Positions 9,219 to 17,900 of a DNA stretch of 32,671 bases are shown here, piece after piece. Both the position numbers and the translations under genes were made by a program. A model generated the notes under the pieces. The model saw nothing but the letters and a program-made list of their open reading frames with translations, searched no databases and had not been told where the DNA came from. The DNA comes from Bacillota bacterium (lineage in GTDB: Bacteria > Bacillota > UBA994 > UBA5500), in contig JAEZJZ010000008.1 of assembly GCA_023436245.1 (NCBI GenBank), positions 1 through 32,671 of the forward strand, given 5' to 3'. Every line of letters begins with the position of its first letter. The first letter of the stretch is position 1.

Positions 9219-9806
9219 TTACCCAGCGACAGGAACCTGTGGGATCTGACTCTGCCGCCCGGCGTAATGCACAAAGAACAGCTGGCGGGCAATCATGTCA
9301 ATGCCGAGCATCAGCAGTCCGCTGATCAACGCGCCCGGTCCCGACTGACTGGAAGGAGCGCCGGCGCGCCCCAGCCCGGCGACCAGGCGTTGAACACTGG
9401 GGTTGATCAGCAGGCTGAGCAACCCGCTTGCCAGTGTGTAGCCTCCGCCAATGGCAAATGTGCCCCAGAAGTCGCGCTTCAGGTAAGCCACCGAACGGTC
9501 CATGGTTTCGCCGAAGCCAAGTTGATTGGAAACCATCACCACCTGCCAGAGATAATTGCAGCCGGCCCAGAAGGCAGCAGCCAACAACCCGATCAGCAGG
9601 GGAGAGATCAGGACAACTGGTGTGGCCAGCATGGTGGTGAACAGCGCAGCGGCTCCAAAAGCCAATCCGGTAGCCAGCATAGGGAAGAAGTAGCGTCTCA
9701 CCCCAGCAAAGAAAGCATCCCAGCTAAACAGTTCACCCCGCAGCGCCAGATAAGCATTGTGACTGATGAAGAAGTCATGTGGTTCTAAATCGCCGCTACG
9801 TTCGGC
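9219..9806 (-). pseudogene. N-terminally truncated multi-pass membrane protein
   Basis: The best start is a GTG at 9701, giving 160 residues. However, the open frame continues upstream to a TAG at 9807-9809, and the extra ~35 residues look like real protein (HNAYLALRGELFSWDAFFAG). They contain no ATG, GTG or TTG before 9701. The visible part has hydrophobic helices around MLATGLAFGAAALFTTML, VVLISPLLIGLLAAAFWAG, GGYTLASGLLSLLI and ALISGLLMLGIDMIA. This resembles the C-terminal part of integral membrane proteins of the DUF975/YesL kind, but I cannot assign a family. The missing N-terminus lies exactly at the edge of the defence island, whose last gene stops at 9851. It is therefore probably a remnant cut by the island boundary. 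A functional short form from the GTG cannot be excluded. Confidence 0.6.
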
Positions 9807-9850
9807 CTATTGGCGTATGACTGACGCGCCGCTTTGAGGGCTGACTCTGT

Positions 9851-12800
9851 TTATACCGCACTAATAAACGCGGCTTGCATCTCCAGCTTCAGCTTATCGA
9901 AGCACTCGCTCTTCTGGGCAGGTGTGAGATTTCCGAACATGGTTAGCACTGCTTCAACTCTGAGCCCACTTAGTCTTCCAGTGACTCGGTCTCTTACTTC
10001 GCGATATTGCTCAACTGACTCGTTGCGGAGGTAGTTAGGAAGAAGGTTGGTGTCAGACTGCCACCTGAAGCATTGGTTTACATCCCATGTGCCAATCATG
10101 CTGGATGGGTTCGTCAGGTATCGTTCCGTCCACTGAGCGTCGAGCCTATCCAATTGCAGCTTTCTCTGCTGCCAATAGTTGTCAAGCACGGGACCAAAGT
10201 CCAGTTCGCTCTCCCTGGATTCCCAAGTGGCACGAATTTCGTTCATTGCTTCTTGGAGGGTGTATCGCCCCATGTCTTGGGAATGTAGGGGGGCGAGTTC
10301 CATTATGAACTGCTGAGCTTCTTTGGACATCGCAACCAGTGAGTCTCTGTCTTTATCTTTGATATTGCGGCTAAGCACGTTGCTTATCTTGCTTAGCAGA
10401 GTGTGGCAATCATCGACAGTTTCTAGACCAAACCCGGTGTCGTAGGCGTCAGAAATCTGCTCGTAGAACTTCTCAAACTCCTGCTCAACGGTGTCGAGCT
10501 TCCGCCGGATTTTGGCCTGATAGTCTTTGATCTCGATTTCGGTCAGGCTGCGATGTGTAAGAATGAACTCCTCAAGCTCCTGCCCTTTGCTATTCCATCC
10601 CGCCAGTTGGTCGAATGTTGCTTTGGTTGACGGATTACATTCGCGCAGGAATGCTTCGATTTGCTCACGGATGGTCTGGAGCATTCGTATGTGTCTCATA
10701 TCTGCGAGCACGGAGTCCATTTTGCTCTGCACTTTGCGCCCGAACTCGCGATAACCCAGGTCTCCAAAGCGCTTGACAAGGCTCTTGGTGCTGCTTTCAA
10801 AAGAATCAATCGCGGCTACCGATTCACATCTCAGCGAAGCTAGCCATGAGTCGAATTTCTCCTCCACACAGTTACGTGCAATAGCTGCTAGCTTGTCGAA
10901 CTCAGCTCTATGTTCAGGGCTGTACTTGTACTTTGTACTGCCAGATATTAGACCAATTTTACCTTCACATGCGTTGATAACACTGAGCAGTTGACGCACG
11001 TCGGCATACTCTGTTGCCCTGGCCAGTTTCTCATGCTGGGTTTCGAGTTCCCTAATCACGGACGGGAAAAGGTGCCGACATTCCGCTAGTTGGTTCTCAC
11101 AGTACTTAACTCGCCATTCAAGCTCGGGCGGGACCTCCTGCTCCTGCTTAAGCGCGTAAAATTCGGAGATAAGACCGTAGGCTTCAGAGATGTCCGTGGT
11201 TGCCTCAACGAGGTCGCAGAGACGGACGTATCTTGCCATGTACTCATCGACATCAACGCGAATTAGTCTGCTGTTCTCAAGCACCCTGAAATCTATGCCC
11301 TTCTCCAGGTATGTGCGTTCAGCCCAGTCAAGGGTGCGTACCACGTCTTGGTCTATCCTTACCTTAACCCCTTGCCCCTTAAAAGTGATGTAACAGGCCA
11401 ATAATAGGCCAAGACTGAACTCGTTCAGGCCGTACGGCGGCGCAAGGTACTTGGCGAAAACACTCTTGATCTCAAGGTTATCGGTTTCTTCGAGCTCCTG
11501 GTCCAGTTCGGAGTAGAGGGCGCGCACGTTAGCGTCCTGAGGGTAGATAAGCTGAATTTCATTTGTTAGCACTCCCCAGGAAGCGTGGCGATCAGCCACA
11601 AGCACAGCGTCGACTCGGTTCTTGAAATCCCTGTTTTGCGCCTGCACGGACTGATAGTCCATCTTTCCAGTAAGTAAGTTCTTGGCAATCTGCGCGAGCA
11701 GTTTCTTCGCAGGAGCTATGTTCTTGTTATGGAACCCTTCAAACGGGAATGAGATCACCTTGGGGTAGACTTGCTCCAAGCGTCTATCGCAGAATTCACT
11801 AATTCGTCCTCGGATGGCTTCTACGCTGGTGCCGGTGATCAGCAGTCGTTTTCCAGCTAACTCTTTAAACGTATCCTCAACTGCCCGGGTCGCTTTCATC
11901 TCAAAATCTGGGATGAAACGAGCGTAGCGCCCACGATCTTCGTCAGAGAGAGTTCTCAGGAGCATCAGATCACGGATAGCTTCCAGCAGTTTGCCTTCGC
12001 CATCATGGAGCGCAAAGAAGAGTAGTGGGGACTGGTCAAGCCCGTTACTCCTAATCTGTTCCTGCAAAGCCTGTAGAGATCTATCGTCATCATCTGGGCT
12101 TAAGTAGACCCAGGTCAGTCGGCCTTTGGCCTTTTCCGGGGAAGTAGAGCCCAGCCAGTCATTGCGGAAGCTGCGAATGGCCCGGGCGTCAAGGTCGGGC
12201 GCATGCACGACGTCCTGTGAGAACTGCCATTCCTGTGTGCGGATGCTCTTGCGGTGCCCAAAGGACGTTACTGCGCTGGTATCAAGGCCCAACTGTTTCC
12301 TGAGCTCGGCGCTCTGGAACGCTAGGCTCGGGAGTACCGCGGTTCTGCTACGGACACGAGCAATGAACCGACGGAAATCCCGTGCGCCGGTGGCATCTTC
12401 AACAAAATCAAAGCACCCGGCAGCCTCGTCAAAGCTTAAGACGCCAAGCTCGTTTTCAAGTTCTTGCAGGGCCGCTTCAATGGTCTTGGTCGCGTGCGGA
12501 AGGCAGTAGGAGATGGCACGGACGGCCTCATGCCGCTTACCTGTCTTGAAACGGCCTATCCTGAGGATCAGGTTTGCAGCTAGTACATCTAGCTGCGCCT
12601 CGGTGCACTTATCTCGGTGCTTACGCAAGACCTGGTTATAAAGGATACAGTACTCACTCTGCTGACGCCCCTCTTCTTCTGCCCGTAACAACTCAGTGAA
12701 GAAGTCGCTTTGGATCAGTCGAATCGGATGGATGACTGGTGGCTCAGTGAAGTCCTGGAGCTCGTTCTTTGAAAGCAGTTCAAACTCGTTGTTGACGAAG

Positions 12801-14140
12801 GTCAAAGCGGATCGCTGTTGTAACCAACTTGACAAGTTAGCTAGCATCCAAGTAGTGACGGGGTGGAGGGGGTATGTGCCTTCCAGCACTACCTTGCTGA
12901 ATTTAGCCCAATCACGCCAAAGACTTCTACCCGTTGCGGTAGGTAGCCAGTTAATCAAATCAGAATGGAGTTGAGACCAGTTAGTCGCCGCTCGAATGCT
13001 GTTGTCTCTAACATATGTCTGGAAGGTGGTCTGATCCTTGCGTTCGATCAGGTTTGCGAAGATTGTTTCCAGATTTGAAGAGAGATAGACTTTGTCGCTG
13101 GCCTCAAACCTGCCGACATAACGGACAATGTTAGAGCTCTTTTCCACCCTGGCCAAATACGTCTTTAAGTCGGACTGGATGAAGCCGACAAAGACGATGT
13201 TACGGCCTGCGTTCTGAATGGCCTCGAAGACTTGTTGGATAGCAGACTGTCCAGCCCGGGCCGGGGACTCGGATGCATACTCGATAAACCGGCCGAATTC
13301 GTCGAATAGGATTAGTATTTTGTTGAAATGACCTCGGTCGCCGCAGAAGGCATCCTGCAATTTACCAAGAATGTCTCCGGCAGAAATGCCGTCGTCCCAC
13401 CGGATGGTTACGCCCGTTGCATGTTGGTATACCTTATTAATGGCTTCAAAGATGCTAGTCTCCGAGTCAAGGTTTGACTCTAAATATGTCGCTAGTGTAG
13501 CACCCTGCAAGTCTATTCCCACCTCAGTGGCTGCCCGCTCAAACTCTGCGGTGTAAAGCCCAAAGTTGCGCTTCAAGAAAATGCGTGCAACCTCGTAGGC
13601 CCTCGTGATCTCCCGCAGTGGACTCTCGTCCACGTTATGTTGTCTGAGTGCTTTTCTCGCGGCATTAAGGATTTCGTAGGTCAGGTTGAAATCCTTCATT
13701 CCGTTCAGCGCTATAACTAGATTAGGGCGGTCGATGGTCTCCGAGAGAGCTTGGCCCGCCGCTTTGTCAGCATCGCTTATGTTCTTAAGTATTTGCTGAC
13801 TCACGTCGTTGCCAGGGGGCGTGCTAAACAATGTCGCTAGTGTTAAACCCAAGTGTGATTTACCTGAGCCATAACCAGCGACAGCCATTATTAGCGGGTT
13901 TTCTTCACCATCTGCATAAAGGCGCTGCGCGAGCATTTGAGTGAAGGTGCAGGTGTCAACTAGATCATGTGACCCGGACTGAACGTCATCCTGGGATACA
14001 CCGAAGTATTCAGGACCATGGAAGACAAACGACCTTGCTGCGGCCACTCTCCGTCTTTGCTCGTAGAACCAATCAAGCTGTACAGCACCTTCGAAGAATA
14101 GCTCTTTCTTGAAACGCAATACCTCACCAAGCCGTACCAC
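9851..14140 (-). CDS. Second large P-loop ATPase of the PT island (SspC-like paralogue, SspC2)
   Basis: 1,429 residues, last gene of the minus-strand operon. Walker A is AGYGSGKS at 88-95 and Walker B ILILFDEF at 275-282. The motif APPYG at ~900-904 is shared with the plus-strand ATPase (848-852 there) and with related BREX-type BrxC/PglY ATPases. Residues after ~1000 are rich in charged helical sequence that reads as coiled coil (for example the stretches around ETQHEKLARATEY and DYQAKIRRKLDTVEQEF). It is ~240 residues longer than its plus-strand counterpart. The GTG start at 14140 is fixed by GGGGTGA five bases upstream, immediately after the DUF4007 gene's TGA. I infer that it partners that DUF4007 protein as SspC partners SspB. 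Its role in restriction, sensing or a second modification step is unknown. Confidence 0.8.
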   Translation of the reverse strand: MVRLGEVLRFKKELFFEGAVQLDWFYEQRRRVAAARSFVFHGPEYFGVSQDDVQSGSHDLVDTCTFTQMLAQRLYADGEENPLIMAVAGYGSGKSHLGLTLATLFSTPPGNDVSQQILKNISDADKAAGQALSETIDRPNLVIALNGMKDFNLTYEILNAARKALRQHNVDESPLREITRAYEVARIFLKRNFGLYTAEFERAATEVGIDLQGATLATYLESNLDSETSIFEAINKVYQHATGVTIRWDDGISAGDILGKLQDAFCGDRGHFNKILILFDEFGRFIEYASESPARAGQSAIQQVFEAIQNAGRNIVFVGFIQSDLKTYLARVEKSSNIVRYVGRFEASDKVYLSSNLETIFANLIERKDQTTFQTYVRDNSIRAATNWSQLHSDLINWLPTATGRSLWRDWAKFSKVVLEGTYPLHPVTTWMLANLSSWLQQRSALTFVNNEFELLSKNELQDFTEPPVIHPIRLIQSDFFTELLRAEEEGRQQSEYCILYNQVLRKHRDKCTEAQLDVLAANLILRIGRFKTGKRHEAVRAISYCLPHATKTIEAALQELENELGVLSFDEAAGCFDFVEDATGARDFRRFIARVRSRTAVLPSLAFQSAELRKQLGLDTSAVTSFGHRKSIRTQEWQFSQDVVHAPDLDARAIRSFRNDWLGSTSPEKAKGRLTWVYLSPDDDDRSLQALQEQIRSNGLDQSPLLFFALHDGEGKLLEAIRDLMLLRTLSDEDRGRYARFIPDFEMKATRAVEDTFKELAGKRLLITGTSVEAIRGRISEFCDRRLEQVYPKVISFPFEGFHNKNIAPAKKLLAQIAKNLLTGKMDYQSVQAQNRDFKNRVDAVLVADRHASWGVLTNEIQLIYPQDANVRALYSELDQELEETDNLEIKSVFAKYLAPPYGLNEFSLGLLLACYITFKGQGVKVRIDQDVVRTLDWAERTYLEKGIDFRVLENSRLIRVDVDEYMARYVRLCDLVEATTDISEAYGLISEFYALKQEQEVPPELEWRVKYCENQLAECRHLFPSVIRELETQHEKLARATEYADVRQLLSVINACEGKIGLISGSTKYKYSPEHRAEFDKLAAIARNCVEEKFDSWLASLRCESVAAIDSFESSTKSLVKRFGDLGYREFGRKVQSKMDSVLADMRHIRMLQTIREQIEAFLRECNPSTKATFDQLAGWNSKGQELEEFILTHRSLTEIEIKDYQAKIRRKLDTVEQEFEKFYEQISDAYDTGFGLETVDDCHTLLSKISNVLSRNIKDKDRDSLVAMSKEAQQFIMELAPLHSQDMGRYTLQEAMNEIRATWESRESELDFGPVLDNYWQQRKLQLDRLDAQWTERYLTNPSSMIGTWDVNQCFRWQSDTNLLPNYLRNESVEQYREVRDRVTGRLSGLRVEAVLTMFGNLTPAQKSECFDKLKLEMQAAFISAV

Positions 14141-14153
14141 AATCTCACCCCTC

Positions 14154-14981
14154 TCAAAGCAGATTACTATACATAGAAGACAGGGCAGCTGAACATGTCG
14201 AGCGACGAATGAGGGTAATTGGTGTTAGCTGCTTGTTTAAGGCAATAAGCCCAAGGTCATTTAGGGAGTCCAGGATATACCAGGTTTCTCGTTCGCCCCA
14301 CAAGAAAGGCCGACTCCAGTGCAGGTCAGTCAGCACCTCGTCCAAAGTGACTTCTTTGCGGTTTGGCAACACTTCATCCCAAGTCTTAAGCAGCGTATAG
14401 GAATAGGCGTGACGATAATCGCTCTGGTATGTGACCGGTGAGAATACCCATGTCTTGTCGGGGGTCACGTCGAGCAAGCCTAGCAGTCCTAAGCACTTTT
14501 CGGTGGTATAACAGGTCTTAACAGGAGTGAGTCCCACCCTGATGCCCGGGAACTCAACTGATGCAGCATTGCCCAGGCTCTTTTGCGGCACGCTTTGTCC
14601 CAGACCTGCGACCGCCTTCTGGAAAATGAATTGCCATAGAGCAGCCCCGCTGGGGGGGCTGCTCAGGTTATAGTGGCACACTAACAGGGTTAGTGGTTCT
14701 AGCAGATGTGGGTCATTGCTATATACCGACTCACCTAGTTCTGTACGAGTGAGCTTGTGAGTAGCGCCGTCGGCAGTATCCTCGAGCAGCCCCATGTAGA
14801 CTGCATAAGCGATGTGCGGCTCCACTTTGCCCGACTGCTTGCCGGTAGGGATGCCTGTGCGCTCAAATATGTCTTCCTTGGTCATCGGTGTGGTTCCGTC
14901 AGCAAGCTCCAGCAACTTGCTCAGATACTCCCGCTCAGGCGCAAAGGTTTGGTGGAAGTTAAGGTTATATCCCGCATTCAT
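14154..14981 (-). CDS. Second DUF4007-family (SspB-like) protein, SspB2
   Basis: 275 residues. It shares with the plus-strand DUF4007 protein an N-terminal HQTF motif (10-13), a Leu-Thr-x2-(F/E)-Gly segment followed by an acidic Asp-Pro motif, a conserved His-Tyr, and an Ala-x2-Trp motif. Both end in what looks like a winged helix (here ETWYILDSLNDLGLIAL). Residues ~24-75 also look like a winged helix-turn-helix. The ATG lies 2 bases after the DptH stop and the ATPase gene follows 13 bases downstream, so it is part of the restriction operon. SspB-type proteins are, as I recall, DNA-nicking components of Ssp modification. Whether this divergent copy nicks DNA or only recognises modified DNA cannot be told. 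Assignment to DUF4007 is by motif and layout, not by a database search. Confidence 0.7.
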   Translation of the reverse strand: MNAGYNLNFHQTFAPEREYLSKLLELADGTTPMTKEDIFERTGIPTGKQSGKVEPHIAYAVYMGLLEDTADGATHKLTRTELGESVYSNDPHLLEPLTLLVCHYNLSSPPSGAALWQFIFQKAVAGLGQSVPQKSLGNAASVEFPGIRVGLTPVKTCYTTEKCLGLLGLLDVTPDKTWVFSPVTYQSDYRHAYSYTLLKTWDEVLPNRKEVTLDEVLTDLHWSRPFLWGERETWYILDSLNDLGLIALNKQLTPITLIRRSTCSAALSSMYSNLL

Positions 14982-14983
14982 AG

Positions 14984-17900
14984 TTAATTAGTCCTCTCTG
15001 CCATGCTTGCTACTTTAACTATTCGAGGCAGGCGCTTTTGGAGCTTGCCGTTGCGGGGCTCATATCCCACCACCACGCACTCACCCTTCTGCAACTGGGC
15101 AAGGCGTATATGCCAGCCTTGTCGCAGGCTCTTATCCGGCTCAATCGCAGCAGCAATATCAACGATCTCAGCTTCCGGTGGATTGAAGTAAATTTTCTGG
15201 CTGGATTGTTGTAGTCGCTGGATCTCGTCAACAGATAGCTGATTCTTAATGAACTGGGTAGCGAACCACCCGGACCATCCGAACTTCCGGCCTTCTGTCA
15301 AGATCTTTGTGCTTGGCGACTTGCTGCCATGGTCAAGGTTCTGTGCTTCATCGAGTATCACTGGGAACGGGAACTCCTTGCTGCCATGCTTAACGTTGTA
15401 ATACCAGGCGTCCCACAGAATAAGCTCGGTGATCACAAGCTGAACATCGCGTGTGAACCCTGAAAGCTGCACAATGAAAATCGTACCCTTGCCGTCCCGA
15501 ATCTTGCTCCAGTCGTAGCTCGCCGCACTATCAAAAGGTTCGCGGTCTACTAGTGGTTCAATCTTCGATAGCACCGTCTTGGCGTTGGGAATCTCTTTCG
15601 CCACTTCTTTCAGTTCCTCGCGCAGCAAGTTAAGGTTCATCTTCTCGCCATGTTTGTCGAGGCCATCTCGGGTAGCCTTGTAAATGGCGCTGGCCTGCTG
15701 GTCACCAAAATCGTAAACAGCTTGGAACACGCTTTTGATACGCTCTGCCACGTCGACTGATTTCTGTGGCGATGTCCTGCCCGCAATCTCTATTTCATGT
15801 CGCTTGAACGGATTGATCGGGAAGGGCTGATGATAGACCGGGAACTCAACTATTCTACTTCCAAGGAAATCCCTGAACTCGGGTTCAAGCTTGGATTCTG
15901 TAAACCCATCAGTGTAATCAAAGACCATGCATGAGATGCCGGCTCTAGCTAGTTCAAGCATCATCGACTGAATTAGATACGTCTTACCGGTTCCGGAATT
16001 GCCTGAGATCAGAATGTGTCGGTTTGGTAGTAGAGCATGACCGTATTCCCAGTATACTTTTTCCCTGGTCTTCGTGTCCTCACCAATCAGGACCCTAATG
16101 TCAGCGAGGTATTCCTCTTCCGGTTCAGTCTTTTCGCGGCAGACATCATCCTGGCCATCCGAGGACTTGTCAGCAGGTGTTTTGGCTCCCGCAGCGGTTG
16201 TGCTTACCTTGCTATCATTGTCAATGGGGTCAGCCTTGGGATCTTCTTCATCTTCTCTTGTCAAAGCCGGGTCCTCATCAATCGCAATAACGGGTATGCT
16301 GATAGGGTCAGGTTTGACGACTTCATCCAGCGAGTCATCCCACTCGTCGTCCGTCAGCCCCTGCTCGCCCTCATAAGCATCGAGGTCATCATCCGAAGGC
16401 TCCAGGAATGCGACAGGAGCTGTCCTAAACTGTGGCGAGCGAAGCATCTTCTGGATATACAGCTGCCCAAAGGGCTGTTCAGTCACTTCGAAGCCATTCT
16501 CGCCTTGCCAGAACTCCTGGTCGCCACGTTCGTAATCCGCATCCAGCCAGAACGTGAATATGCGGCCACTCCACTGAATCTCAAAATCCCCTGATAGGAT
16601 GTCATGCAGTGAGCGCACAAAGTTTTCATACTCTGCGCTATTATCCTCTAGATTTATCTCGGAGAAAACGAGTGCCCGGTATAACTGTGCAAACCAATAC
16701 CTCCGGTCAACATCAACGGAGCTTGGGTTCCATCGCTCGCTCAGCATCTCATATCCCGCTCGTAGCTGGATACGAGCTTTGTCCAAATGGGCCTCCGAGT
16801 AACCGCCCATCTTGCACTCTACCAAAGTCGCATGGATTACTAGCTCATCGCCTTTAGGGATTTCCAGAAGCAAGAAATCCGGTTGTTTACCGCCGTTTGA
16901 TCCAACCTCGAACCAGTGACCATAAGCATCGAGACTTACAAGCGTGCGGATAGCATAATTGGGGTGAAGCGTAGGCCCGAGCCCAAATTCCTGAGCCGTT
17001 AGGATGAAAGCTAGGAAATTGTGCATTTCATAATCATTGGGGTTGAGTGCCCTCAGCAGGCGGATACCATCTAGTCCTTTGGCCTGCTCCAGGCAATTAT
17101 GGGCCACATCCTGCAGGCTATCATCCGGCCATTTTGGGAACTTGCGCTTTAGCTGTGATTGAAGGCGCCGGCTGATGTCGTCTTGCACCGTCTGGGATGA
17201 TGAAACGGTATAGTTATACTCGCCAAACGGCCCCTCACCAGTTGAGAAGCTGATGATCCGACCATTTGAGCCATGAATTAGCCCCTTATCTATGCCGCTG
17301 TCGACACAGACGACCCAGTAGGCCTGATCGTGCAACGCGTCAAGCAATTCCCCCCAATGCTTGCTCAGGCTCATCTCTTTGACTAGCCTGTAATTGTCCA
17401 CCTTATCATGCTTGTTGATAATCTTATGGACGAGCTGTGTGTGTGCATGCGCTGCTCTGAACTGTGTCTGAGACGCTGACATCAGTCTTGCCGCTGATGT
17501 CTTGGACACCGGAAGAGGCGGGTAGACCATTGGGAAACGACAATCCGACACAGGTAGTTCGTTCTGGTTCATCGGGTCAAACTTCGTCGTCATAGACTCT
17601 AACGGATTCTGCACAAAAGCCACATCAGCTTGCAGGGTTCGCAGTAGTGGATTAGCCTGAATCTTCTTAAGCTCAAATGTCGAGCAGTAGGTTTCAATCC
17701 GGACGTTGTCTTCTTCGCTGAAGAAGTTATCTAACCAGTATTTCAGATAGCCTCGACCACCCTTGAGATGGGTGGGCAGCAAGACATGCAGCCTGATCTG
17801 TACAAAGGGTAGCTCTGTCTTTAGTTCCTGCACTATTTCGTGAACTCCAGCCACCACGGGTTGCAGGTCCTGTGGATTGACAAAAAGTAATGTCAAGTCA

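Noticed and set aside
9194..9226. Hairpin CTGGTAAC / GTTACCCAG between the DUF3021 gene and the membrane-protein fragment
   Set aside because: One bulged base, no T run on either strand and overlap with a stop codon; too weak to call a terminator.
9267..9788. Plus-strand open frame of 173 codons
   Set aside because: It is antisense to the membrane-protein fragment and is rich in Gln, Ser and Arg of the kind produced by reading a hydrophobic gene backwards.
16037..16594. Plus-strand open frame of 185 codons inside dptH
   Set aside because: It lies wholly antisense to the strongly supported DptH coding sequence, over the acidic linker, and has no RBS or recognisable protein pattern.
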